A stretch of 64,000 bases of DNA from Microvirga aerophila (GCF_003332305.1 NZ_QOIO01000009.1:82052-146051); one strand, 5' to 3'. Numbered from the stretch's first letter, positions 17,469 to 26,590 are shown. Numbers and translations are program-made. Notes: generated by a model not told the origin, from the letters alone.

Positions 17469-17954
17469 ATGTTCGCCAGCGCTGAATTCTGGGTCGGCGT
17501 CGCCTTCGTCATCTTCTGGGGCGTCATGTTCTATTTCGGCGTGCCCGGGAAGGTTCTGTCCTCCCTGGACGGCCGCTCCAAGCGGATCGCCGACGAGCTC
17601 GCCGAGGCCAAGCGCCTGCGCCAGGACGCGGAGAACCTTCTGAAGGAGTTCGAAGCCAAGCGCGCCGCCGCCGAGCGCGAGGCCGCCGAGATCGTGTCCT
17701 CCGCCCGCGATGAGGCCCAGCGCCTCGCCCAGGACGCACAGGAGAAGATGGCCGAGTTCGTGAGACGCCGCACCGCTTCTGCCGAGGCCCGGATCGCTCA
17801 GGCCGAAGCCCAGGCGTCCCAGGAAGTGCGGGCCGCCGCCATCGAGGCCGCCATCAAGGCTTCCGAGCGCGTCCTGCGCCAGGAGGTTTCGGGCCAAGCC
17901 GGCGCCGGCCTCGTGACCCAAGGCCTCAACGACGTTCGCGCGAAGCTGCAGTAA
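17469..17954 (+). CDS. atpF: F0F1 ATP synthase subunit b
   Basis: A 161-residue stator subunit. The single membrane helix at the N-terminus (EFWVGVAFVIFWGVMFYFG, about 6-24) is followed by VPGKVLSSLDGRSKRIADEL and a long heptad-rich coiled coil. The ATG at 17469 follows AGGAGA at 5-6 bp. The frame is open upstream inside atpF', but those codons are not part of the protein. It is the last gene of the operon; a terminator follows 25 bp later. Confidence 0.94.
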   Translation: MFASAEFWVGVAFVIFWGVMFYFGVPGKVLSSLDGRSKRIADELAEAKRLRQDAENLLKEFEAKRAAAEREAAEIVSSARDEAQRLAQDAQEKMAEFVRRRTASAEARIAQAEAQASQEVRAAAIEAAIKASERVLRQEVSGQAGAGLVTQGLNDVRAKLQ

Positions 17955-17979
17955 GGATTTGATCAGGTCGGGAATCAAG

Positions 17980-18003
17980 GGCCGCCTCCAGGGCGGCCTT
18001 TTT
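17980..18003 (+). terminator. Rho-independent terminator of the atp operon
   Basis: GGCCGCC (17980-17986), loop TCCAG, GGCGGCC (17992-17998), then five T residues. This is a standard intrinsic terminator on the plus strand, just after atpF and before the HAD phosphatase gene. Confidence 0.85.
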
Positions 18004-18017
18004 CGTTGGAGCCCCTC

Positions 18018-18668
18018 ATGCTGCTGATCTTCGACTGCGACGGCGTCCTGGTGGATTCCGAGGTCTTGAGCTGCCAGGTCGACGCGGATCTCCTCACCAG
18101 CCTCGGGATGCCTTACACGGCGGATGAAATTGCTCGGCAGTTCGTCGGCGTCAGTCTCAAGGACATGATCGCACGCATCGCAGCAGAGCACGGCCGACCC
18201 CTCCCTGCGGATTTTGGCGAGCGGATCAACCGCACCCTGTTCGCCCGGTTTGAGACCGATCTGCGCCCGATCCCCGGTGTGCGGGACGCGATCCTCGCCC
18301 TCCCCCACCGCCGCTGCGTCGCATCCTCATCCACCCCGGACCGGATCGCCCTCTCGCTTCGCGTCACAGGCTTGAGCGACCTCTTCGACCATCTCTTCAG
18401 TTCCGTGCAAGTGCCGCGCGGCAAGCCTGCTCCGGACCTGTTCCTGCATGCTGCCAAGCAGATGGGTTTTGCACCCGCGGATTGCCTCGTGATCGAGGAT
18501 TCCATCGCGGGCGTTCAGGCCGCACGCGCCGCCGGAATGAAAGTCATCGGTTTCACGGGTGGCGGCCATTGCGGACCACAGCATGGGGAGAGGCTGCGCG
18601 AGGCCGGCGCTTCGCTGGTTGTCGAGCAAATGTCTGACCTGCCTAGTGCCGTTCAGATCCAAGCCTGA
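18018..18668 (+). CDS. HAD-family phosphatase (beta-phosphoglucomutase-like)
   Basis: A 216-residue haloacid dehalogenase-type hydrolase. Motif I is DCDGVLVDSE near residue 6, and the helical cap follows. Motif II is CVASSSTPDR, Lys is in RGKPAPDLFLHAA, and motif IV is CLVIEDSIAGVQAARAAGM. This subfamily (GPH/PGMB type) dephosphorylates or isomerises small sugar phosphates. The substrate cannot be told from sequence. The ATG at 18018 is chosen over an in-frame TTG at 18006. It starts only 15 bp after the atp terminator, so its promoter must overlap the end of that operon. Confidence 0.88.
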   Translation: MLLIFDCDGVLVDSEVLSCQVDADLLTSLGMPYTADEIARQFVGVSLKDMIARIAAEHGRPLPADFGERINRTLFARFETDLRPIPGVRDAILALPHRRCVASSSTPDRIALSLRVTGLSDLFDHLFSSVQVPRGKPAPDLFLHAAKQMGFAPADCLVIEDSIAGVQAARAAGMKVIGFTGGGHCGPQHGERLREAGASLVVEQMSDLPSAVQIQA

Positions 18669-18680
18669 ACAAACCCCAGC

Positions 18681-20744
18681 TTACTGTGTGGGAGCAAGAG
18701 GAAAGGAACTCGACGCGTTCGCAAAGAGATCTGGGCGAACTTCCTTCATTCTTTCACCAAGCACAGGCGCAAGGCTCCTGGCGAATGTCGCAGTCATGTG
18801 GTGCCGGTCCCGATAGATGAGGATATTCCCGCCCACGGCATGGCACAGAGTTTGGTCGCAAAATCGATCCGTCAGATCAATGAATTCGACGTTTTTGGGT
18901 TTGGGCTCCAGCGATGTACTGGGGTCGACATCGTTCATGTGTCGGTCGCGCGGACGTGCACATGCAACCACATTGGACAGATTCTTCTCAACGCATTCGG
19001 GAACGACGTGCCCCGGCCAAGGATTGTCCCGCACCGCAATGACGGTGATTCTGAGCTCTTCAAGCCGCGACCAGAACATCACATAGGCGCTTGGGACGTG
19101 CTCTCTCCTGGGCTTCTGCCCCTCGACCTGAGCGCCGCGATACGGACGCGTGGATGTTGTGAAAACGACGTCCGGCTTCAAGTTCGTGAGGTATTCGAGG
19201 GCGCTTTCTCTCCACGTCTCGCAGTCCGAGGATGTCGTCGGCCGACCGGTGTAAGATAGTGTGCAAGCGGCCTTCGGGATGTTGATGATCCGCCATCCGT
19301 TCTGATGCGCTAGTACCTCCAGTGCGGGGAACCACTGCGCGGAATGCGATCCGCCAGCCAATACGATCGTTTTCGTGGGCGCGGTTTCGTTCCCATACGT
19401 GCACACGATCAGTTCCGCCACACCAGGTCTTTGCTGGCATTTCTCGATGGTGGGCCTAGGCAAATCGCCCTTTGCACTAGCAGGGCCAGGTCGAAGCGGG
19501 ATGCCAGGCGTGACCGCCGTCTCCATGGAGGCCGGAATCGAGCCCCCGGGATAATCAACCTTCGCAAGGCCGCGGCTGCTGTCAGCACGCTCCAGCATGA
19601 GCGTCCACAGAGTTGTGGTCACTAGGATCGGCATGACCCAACCTGTGCCCATGGCATGGAGATGCCAAGCATTGTACTTGCCGATAGCTGAGCGTTGGAT
19701 CGGCTGCTCTACCCAGCGGTTCAAAAGATAGGCGCCGTATAGGGCGAGGGCGATGACCAGCAATCCATCGATAATGCCAAGTTTTGTCCGGTCGACAGCG
19801 ATCATGTAGAAGATCAAAACCGGCCAATGCCAAAGGTAGAACGAAAAGGAAATTTCGCCCAAAGCCACAAGCGGCTTCCACGCAAGGACCCTATCCGCGC
19901 CCAAACTCATGCTGCCCCCGCCGGAAACAAGGACCAGAGCTGCGCCGATCGTGGGCCAAAGCGCGACATAACCAGGAAACGTCACCTTAGCCGAAAACAT
20001 GAAGCCGCAACTGACCACGGCGAGGAGGCCCGTCCAGCCAGCGAGGAAACGAACCACAGGCGCGATCGTCAGATGCGGCAGAACCACAGCGACAAGACCG
20101 CCAAGAGCGAATTCCCAGACCCGAGCCCATGTATCGAAGTAGGTTGGTGCTGGGCTATGGCCCGTCTGGATAATGGAATAAGCGAGGGAGGCGAGGAAAA
20201 CAGCGGCCAGAACGGCCACGAACGCAAATGTGACGGAGCAAAGCTTTCTTGCCAGAAGGGCCGCAGCCATCAGCAGGAATGGCCAAATGGCGTAGAACTG
20301 CACTTGAACCGACAGCGCCCAGAACTGCTGAACCGGGCTAGGCGGCTCGTCCCGAGCCAGATAGTCAACCGAGTTCATCATCAGCTTGATGTTCTCGAGG
20401 TGGAAGGCGCTGTAAAAGACTTCGGATAGAAAACTCTCGCGTCGCACGAGAGGCATCAACAGCAGGGCGACCAAGAGGGTGAGGCCTAGAACCGAGTAAG
20501 CCAGCGGGGCGATGCGTTTGGCGATTCGGCCCCAGAAGGCGATGACGTCGATGCTTTGGCGTCGTTGGAGTTCCCTGTACAGGGAGCCAGTAATCAGGAA
20601 GCCCGAAATGACAAAGAAAACGTCTACGCCGCCGGAAACTCGGCCTCCCCAGATATGAAAGACGGCCACTAGTAATGCGCCAATAGTCCGGATGCCCTGT
20701 ATCTCGGGACGATAAGAGGATTGTTCAGGGAGCCAGGCACTCAT
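18681..20744 (-). CDS. OafA/YrhL-type acyltransferase with SGNH domain
   Basis: A 687-residue membrane protein. The N-terminal acyltransferase-3 domain (about 1-360, ten or so helices) begins SYRPEIQGIRTIGALLVAVFH and contains GGVDVFFVISGFLITG. The C-terminal SGNH-like domain starts near IVLAGGSHSAQW (about 460), with the late catalytic pair near DRHHMTATFA. Such proteins O-acetylate or otherwise acylate lipopolysaccharide or exopolysaccharide. The first SGNH block reads GGSHS where the usual form is GDSH, so Asp is replaced by Gly. The gene is less GC-rich than its neighbours, which fits a laterally acquired surface-modification gene. Confidence 0.9.
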   Translation of the reverse strand: MSAWLPEQSSYRPEIQGIRTIGALLVAVFHIWGGRVSGGVDVFFVISGFLITGSLYRELQRRQSIDVIAFWGRIAKRIAPLAYSVLGLTLLVALLLMPLVRRESFLSEVFYSAFHLENIKLMMNSVDYLARDEPPSPVQQFWALSVQVQFYAIWPFLLMAAALLARKLCSVTFAFVAVLAAVFLASLAYSIIQTGHSPAPTYFDTWARVWEFALGGLVAVVLPHLTIAPVVRFLAGWTGLLAVVSCGFMFSAKVTFPGYVALWPTIGAALVLVSGGGSMSLGADRVLAWKPLVALGEISFSFYLWHWPVLIFYMIAVDRTKLGIIDGLLVIALALYGAYLLNRWVEQPIQRSAIGKYNAWHLHAMGTGWVMPILVTTTLWTLMLERADSSRGLAKVDYPGGSIPASMETAVTPGIPLRPGPASAKGDLPRPTIEKCQQRPGVAELIVCTYGNETAPTKTIVLAGGSHSAQWFPALEVLAHQNGWRIINIPKAACTLSYTGRPTTSSDCETWRESALEYLTNLKPDVVFTTSTRPYRGAQVEGQKPRREHVPSAYVMFWSRLEELRITVIAVRDNPWPGHVVPECVEKNLSNVVACARPRDRHMNDVDPSTSLEPKPKNVEFIDLTDRFCDQTLCHAVGGNILIYRDRHHMTATFARSLAPVLGERMKEVRPDLFANASSSFPLAPTQ

Positions 20745-21075
20745 GATTCCGTCGCCTCAGTCTGGATCTTGGAGGAACTTGCTGCGCAGTAGGGGGCACC
20801 CGCGCTTCGCATGGGCGATCCTCTCGGCTTCACTACGGAGCGAAGGGGCTATTACTCGTTTTATGGTACGATATATAATTTACGTACCGTCAGCCCTGTG
20901 TATTTCAGGATCATTCGCCTGCCTCTTCCCCAAAGAGGGAGGTGGTCATCGGCATGACTGGGTCGGCTCAGTCTTGCGATTGGCTCTCATCGGACGGCGG
21001 CGCAACGGACGAGACATCGCTGCGCTCAAAATTGACGGCCTATTGGCCAGGCCGGTCACAAGCGTCTTCCAAATG
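20745..21075. other. Intergenic region upstream of the acyltransferase, with AT-rich palindrome
   Basis: About 330 bp with no convincing gene. GGTACG (20865-20870) and CGTACC (20883-20888) form an inverted repeat around a 12-bp AT spacer that includes TATAAT (20874-20879). It could be an operator over a promoter. The rest shows nothing I can name. Confidence 0.4.
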
Positions 21076-21103
21076 AAAATGCCGCCCCGAGGGGCGGCAT
21101 TTT
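21076..21103 (-). terminator. Terminator of the glycine cleavage operon
   Basis: AAAATGCCGCCCC (21076-21088) and GGGGCGGCATTTT (21091-21103) form a perfect 13-bp stem with a tiny loop. Read on the minus strand it ends in a T-run, 30 bp after the gcvPB stop. The symmetric A/T ends mean that it could work in both directions. Confidence 0.85.
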
Positions 21104-21132
21104 GCATAACTTCATGGGTGTGGACGTTCTTG

Positions 21133-22779
21133 TTACTCCGCCGCTTCCGCGATGGGCGCAGGCGGCGTCCATTTCAGCACTGGGCTGCGCGCGGCGCGGG
21201 TCTCGTCGAGACGGCGGCGGGGAGCGTGGTACGGGGCGCCGGTGAAGCGGTCCTTGTCACCCTTCTTAGCCGCCATGGCAAGGTCGCGCAGGGTCGCGAT
21301 GAAGAGGTCGAGGGAGGCTTTCGATTCGGACTCCGTCGGCTCGATCAGCATCGCGCCATGCACCACCAGCGGGAAGTACATGGTCATCGGGTGGTAGCCC
21401 TCGTCGATCATGGCCTTGGCGAAATCGAGCGTGGTGACGCCCGTATCCTTGAGCCATGTGTCGTCGAACAGCACCTCGTGCATGCACGGCTTGTCACCGA
21501 AGGGCTGCGAGAACAGGTCCGCCAGGGAGGCGCGGATGTAGTTGGCGTTCAGCACCGCGTCCTCGGACGCCTGCTTCATGCCATCCGACCCGTGCGAGAG
21601 CATGTAGGCGAGCGCGCGCACATACATGCCCATCTGGCCGTGGAAGGCGGTCATGCGGCCGAACGGCTTTTCGGCCGTTTCGTCCTCATGCTCCAAGAGG
21701 GTGAACTCGCCGTCCTTCAGGGTCACGAACGGCACAGGCGCGAAGGGCGCGAGCCGAGCGGAGAGCACCACCGGACCCGCGCCCGGACCGCCGCCGCCAT
21801 GGGGGGTCGAGAAGGTCTTGTGCAGGTTGATGTGCATGGCGTCGACGCCGAGATCGCCGGGCTTCGCCTTGCCCACGATGGCGTTGAAATTCGCGCCGTC
21901 GCAGTAGAAATACGCGCCCGCATCGTGGATTGCCTTGGCGATCTCCGCCACCTGGTTCTCAAAGAGGCCGCAGGTGTTGGGATTGGTCAGCATGATCGCC
22001 GCCACGTCCGGACCGAGGAGCTTCTTCACGTCCTCCACGTGCACCCAGCCGTCGTCGCGGGCCGGAACCGGCTTCACCACGAAGCCGATGAGGGCCGCCG
22101 TCGCCGGGTTGGTGCCATGAGCCGAATCGGGCACCAGCACCACATTGCGGGTCTTGCCCTCGCCCTTGGCTTCGATGGCCGCCTTGATGGCCATCATGCC
22201 GCAGAGCTCACCATGCGCGCCAGCCTTCGGCGAGAGCGCCACGGTGGTCATGTTGGTAAGCGTCACGAGGTAACGGCCGAGCTCGTTCATGAGCTCCAGC
22301 GCGCCCTGCACGGTGGAGACCGGCTGCAGGGGATGCACGTCCGAGAAGCCCGGCAGGCGGGCCATGCGCTCGTTGAGGCGCGCATTGTGCTTCATGGTGC
22401 AGGAGCCGAGCGGGAACAGGCCCGTGTCGATGCCGTAGTTCATCTGAGACAGGCGCACGTAGTGGCGCATCGCTTCCGGCTCGGAGAGGCCCGGAAGACC
22501 GATTTCGTCCTTACGCTCCAAGCCGCCGAGGCGGGGCTTGAAGTTCTCCGGCTCATCGAAATCGACGCCCGTCACATCGGTGTGGCCGATCTCGAAGAGC
22601 AGCGGCTCGATCTGCGCCAGCGCCTTGTTGCCGGTGAAGGTCGGATGGCTTCCGGCGGAACCGGTGCTGAGAGTGTTGGCGTCACCCTGCATGCGGGCGG
22701 CCTGATCGCCCATGCCGGCGGCCGGATCGGACACACCGTGGGCTTGCGGAGCGGAGGGTCGTCCCTGGCGGTTCAACAT
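21133..22779 (-). CDS. gcvPB: Glycine dehydrogenase (decarboxylating) subunit 2
   Basis: A 548-residue P-protein subunit 2. With subunit 1 it decarboxylates glycine and passes the aminomethyl group to lipoyl-GcvH. The PLP lysine is in the block DAMHINLHKTFSTPHGGGG (near residue 310), and YPLGSCTMKHN-like LFPLGSCTMKHN is present near 120. The ATG at 22777-22779 shares one base with the gcvPA stop (TGATG), a sign of translational coupling; a GTG one codon earlier is possible. The first 45 residues are a polar extension beyond the usual subunit 2 start. It is the last gene of the operon, before a strong terminator. Confidence 0.95.
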   Translation of the reverse strand: MLNRQGRPSAPQAHGVSDPAAGMGDQAARMQGDANTLSTGSAGSHPTFTGNKALAQIEPLLFEIGHTDVTGVDFDEPENFKPRLGGLERKDEIGLPGLSEPEAMRHYVRLSQMNYGIDTGLFPLGSCTMKHNARLNERMARLPGFSDVHPLQPVSTVQGALELMNELGRYLVTLTNMTTVALSPKAGAHGELCGMMAIKAAIEAKGEGKTRNVVLVPDSAHGTNPATAALIGFVVKPVPARDDGWVHVEDVKKLLGPDVAAIMLTNPNTCGLFENQVAEIAKAIHDAGAYFYCDGANFNAIVGKAKPGDLGVDAMHINLHKTFSTPHGGGGPGAGPVVLSARLAPFAPVPFVTLKDGEFTLLEHEDETAEKPFGRMTAFHGQMGMYVRALAYMLSHGSDGMKQASEDAVLNANYIRASLADLFSQPFGDKPCMHEVLFDDTWLKDTGVTTLDFAKAMIDEGYHPMTMYFPLVVHGAMLIEPTESESKASLDLFIATLRDLAMAAKKGDKDRFTGAPYHAPRRRLDETRAARSPVLKWTPPAPIAEAAE

Positions 22780-24119
22780 CACAGAACCTCCTTCAAGGCA
22801 GCCACAAGGGCCGCGCGGTCATCATCGGTGTTCACTTCGGTGGAGGCCACGAGGAGCAGGTTGTCGAGGCCAGCCTCGGGCAGAAGCCGCGACACGGGCA
22901 CGCCCGCGAGCACGCCCTTCTCGGCCAAGCGCTCGACAACTTCAGCCGCGGGCTTCGAGAGCTTCACGGTGAACTCGTTGAAGAAGGCCTTGTTGAGAAC
23001 CTCTGCGCCGCTCACGTCATCGAGCAGGTCCGCCAGCTTCACGGCGTTGGCGTGGTTGACACGGGCAAGCCGGGTGAGGCCCGCCTGACCCAGCAGCGTC
23101 ATGTGGATCGTGAAGGCGAGGCAGCAGAGGCCCGAATTGGTGCAGATGTTCGAGGTGGCCTTGTCGCGGCGGATATGTTGCTCGCGGGTCGAGAGGGTGA
23201 GCACGAAGCCGCGATTGCCGTCCGCGTCCACTGTCTCACCGCAGAGACGGCCCGGCATCTGGCGGATATATTTCGACTTGGCCGCGAACAGACCCACATA
23301 GGGGCCGCCGAAATTGAGCGCATTGCCGATGGACTGGCCCTCGCCCACCACGATGTCCGCGCCCATGCTGCCTGGGGACTGCAACAGGCCCAGCGACACG
23401 GCTTCGGTGAACACGGCGATGAGCAGCGCGCCGTGCTGCTGCGCCTTGGCGGCGATGGCCTCGAGGTCGCGCACGTTGCCGAACACATCCGGCGTCTGCA
23501 CGACGACGCAGGACACGCTGTCGTCGATCTGGGACAGGATATCTTCCGTGCCGGAGACGTCGGGACCCATGGTCACGACGTCGTCGCTCGCCATCTCAGA
23601 GAGCGTCTTCACCACGTCTACGTAGTGCGGATGCAGGCTGCCGGAGAGAACGGCCTTGCGGCGCTTGGTGACCCGGTGCGCCATGAGCACCGCCTCGCCC
23701 GTGCCGGTGGAGCCGTCATACATGGAGGCGTTGGCCACATCCATGCCGGTCAGCGCCGCAACTTGCGTCTGGAACTCGAACAGGTATTGCAGGGTGCCTT
23801 GAGCGATTTCCGGCTGGTACGGCGTGTAGCTCGTCAGGAACTCAGAGCGCTGGATCAGGTGATCGACAGTGGCCGGCACGTGGTGCTTGTACGCGCCTGC
23901 GCCCACGAAGAACGGCACCGAGGAGGCCGAGACGTTCTTCGAGGACATGCGGGACAGGATGCGCTCGACCTCCAGCTCGCCCTTGCGGCGGGGAAGATCG
24001 ATCGGCTCCTTGAGCAGCATGGTCTTTGGAATGTCGGCAAAGAGTTCGTCGACGGATTGGACGCCGATGCGCGCGAGCATTTCGCCGCGATCGGTATCCG
24101 AGAGGGGAAGATAACGCAT
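22779..24119 (-). CDS. gcvPA: Glycine dehydrogenase (decarboxylating) subunit 1
   Basis: A 446-residue P-protein subunit 1, the non-PLP half of the split enzyme. [15 protein letters not shown] at the start and [17 protein letters not shown] near residue 74 are family marks. [14 protein letters not shown] and [14 protein letters not shown] follow. The ATG at 24117-24119 is chosen over an upstream in-frame start because homologues begin MRYLP. It follows the OsmC gene by 19 bp and is coupled to gcvPB. A split P-protein is usual in Gram-positives and archaea; many proteobacteria carry a single fused gcvP. Confidence 0.95.
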   Translation of the reverse strand: MRYLPLSDTDRGEMLARIGVQSVDELFADIPKTMLLKEPIDLPRRKGELEVERILSRMSSKNVSASSVPFFVGAGAYKHHVPATVDHLIQRSEFLTSYTPYQPEIAQGTLQYLFEFQTQVAALTGMDVANASMYDGSTGTGEAVLMAHRVTKRRKAVLSGSLHPHYVDVVKTLSEMASDDVVTMGPDVSGTEDILSQIDDSVSCVVVQTPDVFGNVRDLEAIAAKAQQHGALLIAVFTEAVSLGLLQSPGSMGADIVVGEGQSIGNALNFGGPYVGLFAAKSKYIRQMPGRLCGETVDADGNRGFVLTLSTREQHIRRDKATSNICTNSGLCCLAFTIHMTLLGQAGLTRLARVNHANAVKLADLLDDVSGAEVLNKAFFNEFTVKLSKPAAEVVERLAEKGVLAGVPVSRLLPEAGLDNLLLVASTEVNTDDDRAALVAALKEVL

Positions 24120-24138
24120 CGGTAAAAAACCTTGGGGG

Positions 24139-24612
24139 TTAGTGCGGGGAAATGCCCGCAACCACGATTTCCGTCAGGATGGAATTCGCGATGAAACACT
24201 CTTGATGAGCCAGGTGGTGCATGCTGGCGATTTGGTCCGGTGTGGGAACCTTCTCGCCGGTGAAATCGATTGCCGGATCGAGGGTGATTTTTGACACGAA
24301 GAGCTTGCCGTTCTGGTTCTTCGTCATGACGCCGACCGCCTGATCCTCGTAGCGGTTGACCACGAACCTCTTCTTTGCCGCGATAGCCAGGAAGGTCAGC
24401 ATGTGACAGCTCGAAACCGCCGCCACGAAGGCTTCTTCAGGGTCCACCGCATCTTCACGCGACAAGGGCAAGGGCACCACGGAGGGCGAAGCCGACGCCG
24501 GCACGGTGACGCCGCCGTCGAACGTCCAGAGATGGAAGCGGCTGTAGCGGTTGTCGGAGAAGGTGTCTCCGTCGCGCTCCCAGCGGATCGTCGCTCTGTA
24601 TTCGTGCTCCAT
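24139..24612 (-). CDS. OsmC-family protein within the glycine cleavage operon
   Basis: A 157-residue OsmC/Ohr-type protein. The two conserved cysteines are in [18 protein letters not shown] (near residue 70) and [12 protein letters not shown] (near 138). With the usual Arg these form a thiol-peroxidase centre for organic hydroperoxides in the family. It lies between gcvH (13 bp) and gcvPA (19 bp) on the same strand, so it is almost certainly part of the glycine-controlled transcript. Why a peroxidase-like protein belongs there is not clear; protection of the dihydrolipoyl group is one guess. The ATG at 24610-24612 is preferred to a GTG two codons upstream. Confidence 0.9.
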   Translation of the reverse strand: MEHEYRATIRWERDGDTFSDNRYSRFHLWTFDGGVTVPASASPSVVPLPLSREDAVDPEEAFVAAVSSCHMLTFLAIAAKKRFVVNRYEDQAVGVMTKNQNGKLFVSKITLDPAIDFTGEKVPTPDQIASMHHLAHQECFIANSILTEIVVAGISPH

Positions 24613-24625
24613 GGCCACGGCTCCC

Positions 24626-24997
24626 TTAGAGGGACTTCACGAATTCCTGGTACTGCTCTTCCGTCAGCAGGCCTTCGATCTCGCTGGGGTTCGTCACGCG
24701 AATCTTCAGGAACCAACCGCGACCGGCCGGATCCTCGTTCACGGCGCCTGGAGAGGCTTCGAGGTCGCTGTTGACCTCGACCACCTCGCCAGAGACCGGG
24801 GCATAGATCTCGCTTGCGGCCTTCACGCTCTCGACAACAGCAGCCTCGTCGCCCTTGTTGACGGTCTTGCCGATGCTGGGCAGTTCCACGAACACCACGT
24901 CGCCGAGCTGAGCTTGAGCGTAGTCGGTGATGCCCACGATGCCGGCGTCGCCCTCGATGCGGATGTATTCGTGATCCTTGGTGTAACGGGTGGTCAT
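24626..24997 (-). CDS. gcvH: Glycine cleavage system H protein
   Basis: A 123-residue lipoyl carrier that shuttles the aminomethyl group between the P, T and L proteins. The lipoylated Lys is in VVESVKAASEIYAPVSGEV (near residue 64). The N-terminus TTRYTKDHEYIRIEGDAGIV and the C-terminal GLLTEEQYQEFV are typical. It starts 17 bp after gcvT and is followed 13 bp later by the OsmC gene. Confidence 0.97.
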   Translation of the reverse strand: MTTRYTKDHEYIRIEGDAGIVGITDYAQAQLGDVVFVELPSIGKTVNKGDEAAVVESVKAASEIYAPVSGEVVEVNSDLEASPGAVNEDPAGRGWFLKIRVTNPSEIEGLLTEEQYQEFVKSL

Positions 24998-25014
24998 GTG
25001 CAGTCCCTCTGTTT

Positions 25015-26163
25015 TTAGCGCTTGTAACGGTGTGGTGCGAACGGCATGGCGGCGATCTTGGCGGGGATCGGCTTGCCGCGCACCATGAGATGAACATCGG
25101 TGCCGATGGCGGACACGTCGCGCGCCACATAGCCCATGGCCACCGGGCCGTTGACGGTGGGGCCGAAGCCGCCGGAGGTCACGACGCCGACCTCCCGGCC
25201 GTCGGGCGTCACGATGACCGAGCCCTCGCGAGCAGGCGCCCTGCCCTCGGGCTTGAGGCCAACGCGCACGCGGCCCGCGCCATCCTTGATCTCGCGCTGG
25301 ACGCGCTCCGCACCCGGGAAGCCTCCCTCCTCGCGGCGGCGCTTCTGGATCGACCAAATCAGGCCTGCCTCGATGGGCGATGTGGTGGTGTCGATGTCGT
25401 GACCGTAGAGGCAGAGGCCCGCCTCCAGGCGTAAGGAATCGCGGGCGCCGAGGCCGATGGGCTTCACTTCCGGATGCGCCAGTAAGGAGCGCCACAGCGC
25501 AGCCGAATCCTTGTCGTGGCAGGAGATCTCGTAGCCGTCCTCGCCCGTATAGCCGGACCGGGAGATGTGGCACCAGATACCGTCGATCTGCACGTCGGCG
25601 GACATCATGAAGGCAAGCTCCGCGGCTTCCGGGGCCTTCTCGGCCATGACGGCTGCGGCGGAAGGCCCCTGAAGCGCCATGAGCGCCAAGTTGTCCTTGC
25701 GGTTGAGCGTGACGCCGGCAGGCAGGCGGGCCTGGATGTGGGCGTAGTCGGCATCCTTCATGGAGGCGTTCACCACCAGGTACAGCCAGCCCTCGTGACC
25801 GGGCGCGCCCACGCGGGTGACCATGAGGTCGTCGAGGATGCCGCCATCGTCGGCCAGGAGTTGGGAATAGCGCTGCTGGTTGGGCTTGAGGTTGAGCACG
25901 TCCGCCGGGATTAGCGCCTCGAAGGCCTTGGCCACGGTCTCGTGGCTCTTGTCCTCGGCGACCAGGAAGGCCTGGCCCATATGGGACACGTCGAACAGGC
26001 CCGCGTGCTCGCGGGTCCAGTTGTGTTCCGTCAGGATGCCGGTGGGGTACTGCACGGGCATGTCGTAGCCCGCGAAGGGCACCATGCGGGCGCCGAGCGC
26101 CACATGCTCGCCATGGAGCGGGGTTTTCAGAAGCGGCTCGTCGGCGCGGGCTGGCTCGGCCAT
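25015..26163 (-). CDS. gcvT: Glycine cleavage system aminomethyltransferase (T protein)
   Basis: A 382-residue T protein that transfers the methylene group from GcvH to tetrahydrofolate and frees ammonia. MVPFAGYDMPVQYP near residue 28 and VSHMGQAFLV near 59 are conserved, as are the YTGEDGYEI segment and the later VTSGGFGPTVNGPVAMGYV. It is the first gene of the operon gcvT-gcvH-osmC-gcvPA-gcvPB. The ATG at 26161-26163 lies 57 bp after the end of a tandem glycine riboswitch, so the operon is expected to be switched on by glycine. Confidence 0.96.
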   Translation of the reverse strand: MAEPARADEPLLKTPLHGEHVALGARMVPFAGYDMPVQYPTGILTEHNWTREHAGLFDVSHMGQAFLVAEDKSHETVAKAFEALIPADVLNLKPNQQRYSQLLADDGGILDDLMVTRVGAPGHEGWLYLVVNASMKDADYAHIQARLPAGVTLNRKDNLALMALQGPSAAAVMAEKAPEAAELAFMMSADVQIDGIWCHISRSGYTGEDGYEISCHDKDSAALWRSLLAHPEVKPIGLGARDSLRLEAGLCLYGHDIDTTTSPIEAGLIWSIQKRRREEGGFPGAERVQREIKDGAGRVRVGLKPEGRAPAREGSVIVTPDGREVGVVTSGGFGPTVNGPVAMGYVARDVSAIGTDVHLMVRGKPIPAKIAAMPFAPHRYKR

Positions 26164-26192
26164 GGGATTCCCTCAAAAGACGCGCGTTTCAA

Positions 26193-26208
26193 CGGGCCGT
26201 GCGGCCCG
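26193..26208 (-). promoter_or_regulatory. Hairpin between glycine riboswitch and gcvT
   Basis: CGGGCC and GGCCCG pair over a 4-nt loop, between aptamer 2 and the gcvT start. It has no T-run, so if it is the expression platform it would more likely affect ribosome access than termination. This role is inferred from position only. Confidence 0.4.
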
Positions 26209-26220
26209 CTGGTTTGCGCC

Positions 26221-26414
26221 CCCTCTGTCCCGAGACCTGAGAGATTTCCCCCTGCGCTGCATAAGCGCCGCAAAGGTTACGCCCGTCGGTGGGCGGTGTC
26301 CTGTCGGACATCGCCGCTTTCCAGAGTGCCAGCTCCCACGCGGTCCTTTGGCCTGAGCGTTTCCGGGGCGGTTGCGCCTTCGGCGCCGGGCTCGTAGCCC
26401 GGTCTCTTCCGCGG
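26221..26414 (-). promoter_or_regulatory. Tandem glycine riboswitch
   Basis: Read on the minus strand, aptamer 1 (about 26414 to 26339) has GCGGAAGAGACC, GCGCCGAAGGCGCAA and CGCTCAGGCCAAAGGACCGC. Aptamer 2 (about 26330 to 26221) has GCACTCTGGAAAGC, CACCGACGGGCGTAAC and AATCTCTCAGGTCTCGGGAC. These match the conserved blocks of the gcvT glycine riboswitch, including both short helices and the linker of two cooperative aptamers. It precedes gcvT, the standard position. Binding of glycine normally raises expression of the cleavage genes. Confidence 0.92.
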
Positions 26415-26590
26415 GGATCAGCGGCTTCCTCACCTCTGAGGGTCCTGCCGGCAAAAGTCAACAAAGCAGGCTGACGCAACCGGGTCGTCCAGGCTTTAAT
26501 TGACGCAGGCCCCGATAGGCCCCATCTTAGGCGCTGCTTTCACAGAAGGGGAGAAGCGCGGCCCGATCCGGTCAGCAGCTCCTGACATCG

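Noticed and set aside
20743..23088. A 781-codon frame opposite gcvPB
   Set aside because: Composition is His/Arg/Gly-rich and it lies over two certain glycine cleavage genes.
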